Shown here: one piece after another, positions 16,675-23,799 of the stretch
Position numbering within the stretch: position 1 is the stretch's first letter
Layout of the letters: the number at the start of each line of letters is the position of its first letter
Assembly (NCBI GenBank): GCA_002407675.1
Contig: DHNW01000032.1
Span: 62,001 to 126,000 of the forward strand
DNA length: 64,000 bases
Direction: 5' to 3'
From: Ruminococcaceae bacterium UBA5406
GTDB lineage: Bacteria > Bacillota > Clostridia > Oscillospirales > Acutalibacteraceae
Position numbers and translations under genes: made by a program
Notes under the pieces: generated by a model
What the model was told of the DNA's origin: nothing
The model's input: the letters and a program-made list of their open reading frames with translations, nothing else
The model's database searches: none

Positions 16675-17504
16675 GTGAAGCCGTGTGTGAAGTCTGCCCG
16701 CACGCCTGCCGCCTGAAAGAAGGGCAGACCGGGTTCTGCGGCGCCCGCTCCTGCCGGAACGGTTCTGTAGTAAGTGAAAACTACGGGTGGCTGACGTCCA
16801 TGGCACTCGATCCGATTGAAAAAAAGCCCCTGCGTCGGTTTCATCCCGGCAGCCGGATCCTTTCCGTGGGCAGTTACGGCTGCAATCTGCGCTGTCCGTT
16901 CTGCCAAAATTACGAAATTTCCATGTCCCGGAAAGGCGGGTGCGGCGGAATGTACGTTCCGCCGGAGGTTTTGGCCCAAAAGGCTGCGGATCTAAAGCCT
17001 TCCGGCAATATCGGCCTTGCTTTTACGTACAATGAACCGCTGATTTCCCCGGAATACGTGCGCAGCTGCGCAGCGCTCAACCGCAAAAACGGGCTTGCCA
17101 ATGCTGCCGTTACCAACGGATATGTCACCGAAAAGGCTCTGCGGGGGCTTCTGCCGTTTCTCGACGCAATGAACATTGACTTGAAAAGTTTCTCAGAGGA
17201 TTTTTACCGGAAAATCGGCGGCGGGCTGGAAGAAGTCAAGCAGACCATTGCCGCCGCGTCGCGGGCCGGCTGCCACGTGGAAGTCACCACGCTCATTATC
17301 CCCGGTGAAAACGATTCGCCCGGCGAAATGAGCCGCCTGTCCGAATGGCTTGCAGGTGTCAGTCCGGAAATACCGCTGCATGTTACCCGCTTTTTCCCGC
17401 GCTACAAACTGACAGACCGCCCGCCGACGCCGGTTGAAACCGTGTATTCTCTCGCCGCTCTGGCCCGGAAGAACCTGCGGTACGTCTATGAGGGAAACTG
17501 CTGA
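16671..17504 (+). CDS. amrS: AmmeMemoRadiSam system radical SAM enzyme
   Basis: 277 residues. The radical SAM cluster motif is C-N-L-R-C-P-F-C within SYGCNLRCPFCQNYEIS, which binds a 4Fe-4S cluster and SAM. Upstream is a Cys-rich N-terminus (CEVCPHACRLKEGQTGFC) that is typical of this branch, related to pyruvate formate-lyase activating enzymes. AFTYNEPL and NIDLKSFSEDFYRKI are further family features. It is co-translated with the fused A/B protein, which implies a shared pathway or complex. The substrate is unknown. About 30 bases after its stop, a new promoter serves the YbjQ gene. Confidence 0.92.
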   Translation: MSEAVCEVCPHACRLKEGQTGFCGARSCRNGSVVSENYGWLTSMALDPIEKKPLRRFHPGSRILSVGSYGCNLRCPFCQNYEISMSRKGGCGGMYVPPEVLAQKAADLKPSGNIGLAFTYNEPLISPEYVRSCAALNRKNGLANAAVTNGYVTEKALRGLLPFLDAMNIDLKSFSEDFYRKIGGGLEEVKQTIAAASRAGCHVEVTTLIIPGENDSPGEMSRLSEWLAGVSPEIPLHVTRFFPRYKLTDRPPTPVETVYSLAALARKNLRYVYEGNC

Positions 17505-17534
17505 AAGGCCTCGGAAATATAGGGACAAAAAGAC

Positions 17535-17563
17535 TTGCGGCCGGCTTTTTTCCCTGCTATAAT
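17535..17563 (+). promoter_or_regulatory. Sigma A promoter of the YbjQ gene
   Basis: TTGCGG at 17535-17540, spacer 17, TATAAT at 17558-17563 with a TG extension (TGCTATAAT). Confidence 0.75.
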
Positions 17564-17626
17564 GGGGGCGGTTTTTTTATTCGCCTGTCGATTCCGGTGG
17601 AATCAATTCTTAAAGGAGCTGGAAAA

Positions 17627-17938
17627 ATGATTCTTGTCAATACAGACTATATCACCGGCAAGGAACTTGAAACGCTCGGTCTGGTCAAAGGCAGCACAAT
17701 CCAGTCGAAAAATATTGGCCGTGACATTTCGCAGGGCTTTAAAACCATTGTCGGAGGAGAACTGAAAGCCTACACGAAGATGTTGAACGAAGCAAGAGAG
17801 CTTGCCATACAGCGCATGACCGAAAGCGCCGAAAAACTCGGCGCGGACGCCGTTGTAAATATCCGGTTCGCGTCTTCTTCCGTCATGCAGGGCGCAGCCG
17901 AGGTCATGGCATACGGCACAGCCGTCAAATTCAAATAG
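17627..17938 (+). CDS. YbjQ-family (UPF0145) protein
   Basis: 103 residues covering one YbjQ domain: ILVNTDYITGKELETLG at the start, GLVKGSTIQSKNIGRDI, then a helix with EARELAIQRM and GADAVVNIRF. The family forms pentamers and is often labelled heavy-metal binding, but its role is not settled. There is no signal peptide. ATG 17627 has AAAGGAG 8 bases upstream. It has its own promoter and a strong terminator, so it is monocistronic. Confidence 0.88.
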   Translation: MILVNTDYITGKELETLGLVKGSTIQSKNIGRDISQGFKTIVGGELKAYTKMLNEARELAIQRMTESAEKLGADAVVNIRFASSSVMQGAAEVMAYGTAVKFK

Positions 17939-17952
17939 ACTGCAAATAATCT

Positions 17953-17983
17953 GCGGGCGCGGAATTTGCCGCGCCCGCTTTTT
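17953..17983 (+). terminator. Rho-independent terminator
   Basis: GCGGGCGCGG and CCGCGCCCGC form a perfect 10-base stem around AATTTG, followed by five T. Confidence 0.93.
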
Positions 17984-18000
17984 CTGTGAGGGAGCCATTC

Positions 18001-19227
18001 ATGAAACAAATCCGTTCTTATCCGAAAATCAGCGTTACCCCAAAAGCGGAACGCAGTGTCTGTTCCGGCCACCCCTGGATTTACAACACAGAGGTCCTAT
18101 CCGCCGATCCGTACCAGAACGGTGATCTGGTCGACGTTCTCAGTACACACGGCGCCTATCTCGGAACCGGTTTTATCAACGACCATTCCAAAATCCGCAT
18201 TCGGCTGATTTCCCGCAGCGCCAACGACACATTCGACGAATCCTTCTGGGAGCGCCGCCTGCGCTATGCGTGGGAATACCGCAAAACCGTCATGGGAAAC
18301 GATCTTTCCTGCTGCCGCATTATTTTCGGTGAATCAGATTCCTTCCCGGGTCTTACGGTCGATCGTTTCAGCAATATTCTGGTCACGCAGACTCTTTCAC
18401 TCGGCATGGAAAAAATCAAGCCCATTCTGTTCCCTCTCCTTTATAAAATTCTAACGGAAGACGGGCAGAAAATCGACGGCATTTACGAGCGGAACGACGT
18501 CGGCATCCGGAAACTGGAAGGGATGGAGCAGAATAAAGGATTTTTTCCACTCAAGGGTGTTCCCGTTCCAGGTTCTGCAAAAACCCGCATTGTCGAAAAT
18601 GGGATTGAATATTCCGTTGATTTTGAGAACGGGCAGAAAACCGGGTTTTTCCTTGACCAAAAATACAACCGCCGTGCCGTTGCACGGCTCTGCCGTGGGA
18701 AGCGTGTGCTGGACTGCTTTACCGACACCGGATCTTTTGCTCTCAACGCCGCAAAAGCCGGGGCAGAGCGCGTTCATGCGGTGGATATTTCGGCGGACGC
18801 GATTTCAGCCGCGCAGGAAAACGCCCGGCTGAACCATCTGGAAAACGGCATGGAATTTGAAACGGCCAACGTTTTCGACCTTCTTCCTCAGCTTGCGGAA
18901 AACCGCAAGCGTGAATACGATCTTGTTATCCTCGATCCTCCCGCGTTCACCAAATCCCGCCGGACCGTGCGGAACGCCGAACGCGGGTACAAAGAGATCA
19001 ATTACCGCGCCATGAAGCTCCTGCCTCGCGGCGGATATCTCGCCACCTGTTCCTGCTCTCATTTCATGACGGACGAACTGTTCCGGGACGTCCTCCGTCA
19101 CGCGGCGTCGGACGCACAGGTTTCCCTGCGGCAAATCGAAGCCCGGCAGCAGGCCCCGGATCATCCCATTCTCTGGAACGTTCCGGAAACAAACTACTTA
19201 AAATTTTATATCTTTCAAATCATATAA
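18001..19227 (+). CDS. Class I SAM-dependent rRNA methyltransferase, RlmI-like
   Basis: About 408 residues: an N-terminal PUA-like RNA-binding domain (about 1-80, SGHPWIYNTEV), a middle EEHEE-like part with KTGFFLDQKYNR, and a Rossmann methyltransferase with VLDCFTDTGSFALNAAKAG (SAM loop), LDPPAFTKSRR and the catalytic-Cys region TCSCSHFM. This is the layout of RlmI, which makes m5C1962 in 23S rRNA. ATG 18001 has GAGGGAG just upstream; GTG 17986 is in frame but lies directly behind the terminator. It is followed after 19 bases by the RmlD-like reductase. Confidence 0.92.
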   Translation: MKQIRSYPKISVTPKAERSVCSGHPWIYNTEVLSADPYQNGDLVDVLSTHGAYLGTGFINDHSKIRIRLISRSANDTFDESFWERRLRYAWEYRKTVMGNDLSCCRIIFGESDSFPGLTVDRFSNILVTQTLSLGMEKIKPILFPLLYKILTEDGQKIDGIYERNDVGIRKLEGMEQNKGFFPLKGVPVPGSAKTRIVENGIEYSVDFENGQKTGFFLDQKYNRRAVARLCRGKRVLDCFTDTGSFALNAAKAGAERVHAVDISADAISAAQENARLNHLENGMEFETANVFDLLPQLAENRKREYDLVILDPPAFTKSRRTVRNAERGYKEINYRAMKLLPRGGYLATCSCSHFMTDELFRDVLRHAASDAQVSLRQIEARQQAPDHPILWNVPETNYLKFYIFQII

Positions 19228-19246
19228 AGAATGCGGGAGAAAAATC

Positions 19247-20104
19247 ATGAAAATTCTTGTTCTCGGCGCAAGCGGCCTGATCGGCAGTGTTCTGTGCCGA
19301 CAGCTATCCGATAAGCACAATGTAACCGGTACCTATCGCCTCCATAAAACCGATCTTCCCGTCCCCCTGCTGCCGTTTGACGTTTCTTCGGACGACACCT
19401 CCGCGCTGCTGGAACAGGAAAAGCCGGACGCCGTCATTTCCTGCCTCCGCGGAGATTTTCATGATCAATTTCAAGCCCATGAAAAAGCCGCCGCATGGTT
19501 AAAAAAGAACGGGGCAAAGCTGATTTTTCTTTCCACCGCGAATGTTTTTGATGCCGCGCCGGAGCGGCCGCATACGGAAAACGACACACCACAGGCTGTC
19601 AGCGAATATGGAAAATATAAAATCGCATGTGAAGCGAAGATCCTCGGCACCCTTGGAAAAAACGCGGCCATCGTCCGGCTCCCCATGATCCTCAACCGGG
19701 CAAAACTGGAACGGCTGACCCGCCGGGAAATTCTGGACGAGGGCGCCCTCTATGGCAACTTATACCAAAGCCTAAACATTGATACTTCGGTGGCCGGCGC
19801 AGTTCAGTTCATTCTGGAACAAAATCTGTCCGGTATTATTCATCTGGGCAGCAGCGATTTTGTCCGCGAAAAGGATTTTTTGGAACAGGCGGCGGAAAGA
19901 TTCGGATTTTCCTCCGAAGGCGTCGTTCTCCGGGACTTTACGGACGAAACCTACTGCCAAGCGCTGGGCGGAAAAAGCACAAACGAGCTCGCCGTGACAG
20001 GGAACCGGATTTTTTATCAGGTACTGGAAACTGTACGCACGGATATTCCTGAAATGTATCACCCTTCCTGCCTTTCGGTTCTGAAAATGGCAGCGGCTTT
20101 TTAA
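19247..20104 (+). CDS. NAD(P)-dependent sugar-nucleotide reductase, RmlD-like SDR
   Basis: 285 residues of the extended short-chain dehydrogenase fold. It has the dinucleotide loop GASGLIG at residues 7-13, FLSTANVFD with the active-site Ser/Thr, and the catalytic Y-G-K-Y-K. It resembles dTDP-4-dehydrorhamnose reductases, but no rhamnose or capsule genes lie nearby, so the substrate is open. GGGAG precedes ATG by about 9 bases. It is probably co-transcribed with the methyltransferase gene. Confidence 0.8.
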   Translation: MKILVLGASGLIGSVLCRQLSDKHNVTGTYRLHKTDLPVPLLPFDVSSDDTSALLEQEKPDAVISCLRGDFHDQFQAHEKAAAWLKKNGAKLIFLSTANVFDAAPERPHTENDTPQAVSEYGKYKIACEAKILGTLGKNAAIVRLPMILNRAKLERLTRREILDEGALYGNLYQSLNIDTSVAGAVQFILEQNLSGIIHLGSSDFVREKDFLEQAAERFGFSSEGVVLRDFTDETYCQALGGKSTNELAVTGNRIFYQVLETVRTDIPEMYHPSCLSVLKMAAAF

Positions 20105-20152
20105 AACGGGTTGGGCAGCGGGACTTCTGTCCTTACGGCCAGTTTCTTCCTG

Positions 20153-20181
20153 TTGCGGGGAATTGAAACGCGGAGTATAAT
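20153..20181 (+). promoter_or_regulatory. Sigma A promoter of mltG
   Basis: TTGCGG at 20153-20158, spacer 17, TATAAT at 20176-20181. Confidence 0.7.
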
Positions 20182-20210
20182 GGAGCTATTCTGATAGATA
20201 AGGTTATAAG

Positions 20211-21197
20211 GTGAATTCGTTGAAAAGGATATGTATATTTCTTTTAACAGCAGTTCTGCTGGTATTTTCCGCCTGTTCCAAACAAGACAAGCAGGCACCG
20301 GCATCTTCCCAGCCGTCTTCTTCTTTTTTGGGGCAGGTCTCGTCTTCTGTGCCGCCCGTTTCTTCCGGCGCAGGCGATTCTTCCGCCGCATCTTCCTCTT
20401 TGCAAACCTCCGCGGCGCCGTCCTCCCAAAAAACACCGGCGGGAAAAACGTCATCCAAAGCGGGACAAAATTCTTCTTCCGCTTCACCGGCAAAAGCAAA
20501 AACCGTCGCGCTCACATTTCCGGAAGGGTACACGCTTTCCCAAATTGGGGATCGGCTGGAAAAAAGCAGCGTCTGCAAAAAGGCCGATTTTGTCACGGCT
20601 GCCCAAAACTACGATTTCAGCTATTATCCGCTGGTGAAAGCCATCCCGTCAAATGCGCACCGGGCTTATAAGCTGGAGGGGTATCTTTATCCGGATACTT
20701 ACGAATTTTATGTGGGGATGAAACCGCAGGATGCCGTCGGGCGTTTTCTCCGTGTTGCAGAGCAGAAGATTGGAACAAAATACAACTATTCCGGAATGAC
20801 AACCGATCAGGTTGTAACTCTTGCTTCCATTATCGAACGCGAAGCGGATGACGCGCAGGATATGAAACTGGTGTCTTCCGTATTTCACAACCGGCTGAAA
20901 GCCAAACAGAAACTGGAAGCGGACGCGACAATCTCCTACTGCACCATGTATTTGCTGAACGTTTTCGGCGACAAATACAAATATTACTACAATACTTACC
21001 GCTGCGCCGCCCTTCCGGCCGGGCCAATCTGCAACCCGGGCGCTTCGGCGCTGAATGCGGCGGCAAATCCGGCTAAAACCGATTATTATTATTTCATTAC
21101 GTCAAACGGCAAGTATTATTATCAAAAAACGCTGGATGAACATAATGCCAAACTAAAAGAACTGGGGATGTCGCCCTCCAGCACCGTTTCCGGCTGA
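20211..21197 (+). CDS. mltG: Endolytic transglycosylase MltG (YceG-like), probable lipoprotein
   Basis: MltG cuts nascent glycan strands at the membrane and so sets their length. The N-terminus is a signal with a possible lipobox ending at C22 (FSAC; Phe at -3 is unusual), then a Ser/Ala/Pro-rich linker (about 25-98), then a LysM-like part (LTFPEGYTLSQIGDRL) and the YceG domain with LEGYLYPDTYEF and the catalytic E209 in LASIIEREA; CNPG and the terminal repeat of Tyr follow. Length 328, normal. Two starts are possible: GTG 20211 (AAGG 7 bases before) and TTG 20220 (AAGGTGA before). It has its own promoter and terminator. Confidence 0.92.
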   Translation: MNSLKRICIFLLTAVLLVFSACSKQDKQAPASSQPSSSFLGQVSSSVPPVSSGAGDSSAASSSLQTSAAPSSQKTPAGKTSSKAGQNSSSASPAKAKTVALTFPEGYTLSQIGDRLEKSSVCKKADFVTAAQNYDFSYYPLVKAIPSNAHRAYKLEGYLYPDTYEFYVGMKPQDAVGRFLRVAEQKIGTKYNYSGMTTDQVVTLASIIEREADDAQDMKLVSSVFHNRLKAKQKLEADATISYCTMYLLNVFGDKYKYYYNTYRCAALPAGPICNPGASALNAAANPAKTDYYYFITSNGKYYYQKTLDEHNAKLKELGMSPSSTVSG

Positions 21198-21212
21198 TCT
21201 GTTCCCGGCTGC

Positions 21213-21256
21213 GCCGGACGGAAAGGATTTTTCCTTTCTGTCCGGCATTTTCTTTT
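21213..21256 (+). terminator. Rho-independent terminator
   Basis: GCCGGACgGAAAGG pairs with CCTTTCtGTCCGGC around ATTTTT, followed by ATTTTCTTTT. It separates mltG from the MATE gene. Confidence 0.88.
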
Positions 21257-21334
21257 GCCCGGCGCGGAAAAAAAAACGTATTCTGGGAAAACTGACAGAA
21301 GTACCGTTAATAAAAAGGGGCGCGAAAAAGGAAA

Positions 21335-22711
21335 ATGGCGGATGAAGCAAAAAGCCGGCTGGAAATCATGACAAAGACGCCGATCCCACGCCTGATCGGC
21401 AAACTTGCCGCGCCCGCCATTGCCGGGATGCTGGTTTCGGCCGCCTACAGCCTTGCGGACACTTACTTCGTCAGCCGGATCGGAACCACCGCCGCCGGTG
21501 CCGTTGGAATTGTCTATCCCCTCACCGCTTTTATTCAGGCCGTCGGATATACGCTCGGAATGGGATCCGGCAGCCTGATTTCTCAGTTATTAGGGAAAAA
21601 GAAAACCGGATTGGCCGAAAAAGCGGCTTCCACTGCGTTTTTTTCGGCTCTGATGGCAGGGGCGGTGATTGGGGCGGCGGGACTTTTGTTTCTGGATGGG
21701 CTTATCCGCTTTTTGGGCGCAACCCCCACCATTGCCCCCTATGCAGAAAGCTACGCCCGGTTTATTCTTCCGGGCGCTCCCATCCTGTGTGCTTCTTCCG
21801 TCCTGAACTGCGACCTGCGCGCCGAGGGCCGGGCCTCGCTTGCCATGATCGGCGTGATGACCGGCTGCATCCTGAATATCGTGCTGAACCCCCTTCTGAT
21901 CTTTACTTTCCGCATGGGAATCGCCGGGGCGGGAATTGCCACCCTCGCGGGCCAGTCGGCGGGGTTCGCCGTCCTTCTTCTCCATTACCTGCGCCGCCGC
22001 ACCCTCGTCCCCATCCGTGCAGGGCTTTTTTCCTTCCGGCCGTCCGACCATGGAAAAATCCTGAAAATGGGAGTTCCGTCGCTGATCCATCAGGGGCTTG
22101 CCAGCGCCGCTTCCATGGCTTTGAACCTTGCCGCGGCACCGTTCGGCGACGCGGCCGTTGCGGCCATGGCAATTGTCGGCCGCGCCTTTTTCTTCATTCT
22201 GGCCGCCCTAATCGGTTTCGGCCAGGGGTTCCAGCCCGTGGCCGGTTTTAACTACAGCGCCAAACAGTTCCGCCGCCTGAAAGAATCGTTCCGGTTCTGC
22301 CTGGCTGCCGGGACGGCAGGGATGCTTGCCCTGTGCGCCGTTGGCTTTCTCTCTGCCCCCCGGATTATGGCCCTCTTCCGGCCGGACGATCCGCAGGTCA
22401 TCGCCGACGGGACACCCGCCCTGCGCGCCCAGTTCGCCGCGGGGCCCCTGCAGGTTTTTGTCGTGATCTCCAATATGATGTTCCAGTCGATCGGAAAATC
22501 AAAAAGGGCGTCGCTGCTGGCCGCCCTGCGGCAGGGGATCTGCTTTCTGCCCGCTGTCGCCGTCCTGCCCCGCCTGATCGGCTTTGCAGGCGTCCAGTTC
22601 AGCCAGCCTGCCGCCGATCTCCTGTCTTTTTTGATCAGCCTGCCGGTGACGGTGCCTTTCTTAAAAAAATTAAACGGCGCTTCTCAGACAGTCCGCAAAA
22701 AAAGGCCGTAA
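21335..22711 (+). CDS. MATE-family efflux transporter
   Basis: 458 residues with about 12 membrane helices in two similar halves, each with a MatE signature. The first shows KLAAPAIAGMLVSAAYSLADTYFVSRIG, given here as its key residues P, A, M, D and G; the second begins GVPSLIHQGLASAA. MATE proteins export drugs or metabolites in exchange for Na+ or H+. AAAAAGG lies just before ATG 21335. A Crp/Fnr-type regulator follows 78 bases later with its own -10, which may control it. The substrate cannot be inferred. Confidence 0.9.
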   Translation: MADEAKSRLEIMTKTPIPRLIGKLAAPAIAGMLVSAAYSLADTYFVSRIGTTAAGAVGIVYPLTAFIQAVGYTLGMGSGSLISQLLGKKKTGLAEKAASTAFFSALMAGAVIGAAGLLFLDGLIRFLGATPTIAPYAESYARFILPGAPILCASSVLNCDLRAEGRASLAMIGVMTGCILNIVLNPLLIFTFRMGIAGAGIATLAGQSAGFAVLLLHYLRRRTLVPIRAGLFSFRPSDHGKILKMGVPSLIHQGLASAASMALNLAAAPFGDAAVAAMAIVGRAFFFILAALIGFGQGFQPVAGFNYSAKQFRRLKESFRFCLAAGTAGMLALCAVGFLSAPRIMALFRPDDPQVIADGTPALRAQFAAGPLQVFVVISNMMFQSIGKSKRASLLAALRQGICFLPAVAVLPRLIGFAGVQFSQPAADLLSFLISLPVTVPFLKKLNGASQTVRKKRP

Positions 22712-22757
22712 CGGTGCAAAAGGAATTCCGCTTCGTCTTCCTTTCTTCTTCTGTAAA

Positions 22758-22766
22758 TGGTATAAT
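22758..22766 (+). promoter_or_regulatory. Extended -10 of the Crp/Fnr gene
   Basis: TGGTATAAT ends 23 bases before the start codon. The -35 candidate TTCCTT (22738-22743) is poor. Confidence 0.4.
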
Positions 22767-22789
22767 AAAAAGAATATGGGGGGATTGCC

Positions 22790-23476
22790 ATGCCGCTGAA
22801 CAGCCATGATACGGCCTTTTTACAGGATATTCTGCCTTTCTGGAACAAACTGACTCCACCGCAGCGGCAGTTGATCCAATCCGGTTCCGCCCCGCACAAT
22901 TTTCGGGCAAAGGATATCATACATAGCGGGCCGGGCGACTGCGCCGGCCTGTACTGCATCAAGAGCGGCCAGGTCCGCTCGTTTATCCTGTCCGACACCG
23001 GGCGCGAGATTACGCTCTTCCGCCTTTTTGAGCGGGACGTCTGTATTTTTTCAGCCTCCTGCGTTCTGAAAAACATTCGGTTTGACATCTACTCCCAGGC
23101 TGTCGAAGATTCTGAAACCATCTTAATCCCCACGGCCATCTACCGGGACCTGAACCAGAATTCGCTGGCGGTTTCGGATTTTACCAACCAGCTAATTTCT
23201 TCTCGTCTTTCCGACGTCATGTGGCTTCTAGAGCAAATCCTTTTTATGAGCTTCGACAGGCGGCTTGCGATCTATTTGCTGGAGCAGTCGTCCATTGACG
23301 GAAGCGACCGTCTCAAAACGACCCATGAGGAAATTGCCCGGAACATGGGCTCGGCGCGGGAAGTGGTCACCCGCATGCTTCGTTATTTTCAGTCCGAAGG
23401 CATGGTAAAGCTCTCCCGCGGCGAAGTAGAACTCACCGACCGCAAAAAACTGGAGAAAATGGCGAAAGCGAAATAA
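22790..23476 (+). CDS. Crp/Fnr-family transcription regulator
   Basis: 228 residues: a cyclic-nucleotide-binding-like beta-barrel (about 20-130; VRSFILSDTGREITLF), a long dimer helix, and a winged helix (TTHEEIARNMGSAREVVTRMLRYFQSEG) that binds DNA. Cysteines occur at DCAGLYC and in the segment DVCIFSASC. The latter is seen in clostridial Crp/Fnr members, but an N-terminal Fnr-type Cys cluster is absent. GGGGGG precedes ATG by 6 bases. The signal it senses is unknown; the MATE gene upstream and the xylanase gene downstream are candidate targets by position only. Confidence 0.9.
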   Translation: MPLNSHDTAFLQDILPFWNKLTPPQRQLIQSGSAPHNFRAKDIIHSGPGDCAGLYCIKSGQVRSFILSDTGREITLFRLFERDVCIFSASCVLKNIRFDIYSQAVEDSETILIPTAIYRDLNQNSLAVSDFTNQLISSRLSDVMWLLEQILFMSFDRRLAIYLLEQSSIDGSDRLKTTHEEIARNMGSAREVVTRMLRYFQSEGMVKLSRGEVELTDRKKLEKMAKAK

Positions 23477-23799
23477 TATGTCATCATATGGTGGCACAGG
23501 AACCGGCACGCCGAGGCAGCGGATGCTTTTGGCTTTTCCCTGTTTCGGTTGTTTTTTATTCCTTGAGCACGGTTAACTTCTACACACCATATGCCTTTCT
23601 TTACAATTTAAATAATAAACACCGCAAAAAGTAAATAACTTTTCGCAATTATTGACGAGAAAGAAACTCCAATTGTGCTTATGCTTAAAATATAGTTTTT
23701 CTTCCAGCGAAGCGCATTCGTGCCGCCGAATATTATGTTTTTTCATGGTTATTTCGCTTCGGGGCCGATACCGCAAATAAAATCGGGAGAGTGATATTA
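23477..23799. other. Non-coding gap before the xylanase gene
   Basis: 323 bases, clearly richer in A+T from about 23570. TTGACG at 23652-23657 could be a -35, and TATGCT (23680) or TAAAAT (23686) a -10, but the spacings are 22 and 28 bases. No convincing terminator, operator or reading frame was found. Confidence 0.4.

Noticed and set aside
15904..16806. Reverse open frame of 300 codons opposite the AmmeMemoRadiSam genes
   Set aside because: It crosses the junction of two overlapping forward genes with strong motifs; it is a shadow.
17505..17545. Terminator after the radical SAM gene
   Set aside because: GGCC and GCCGGC with a T-run look suggestive but no adequate stem forms; the T-run lies in the YbjQ promoter spacer.
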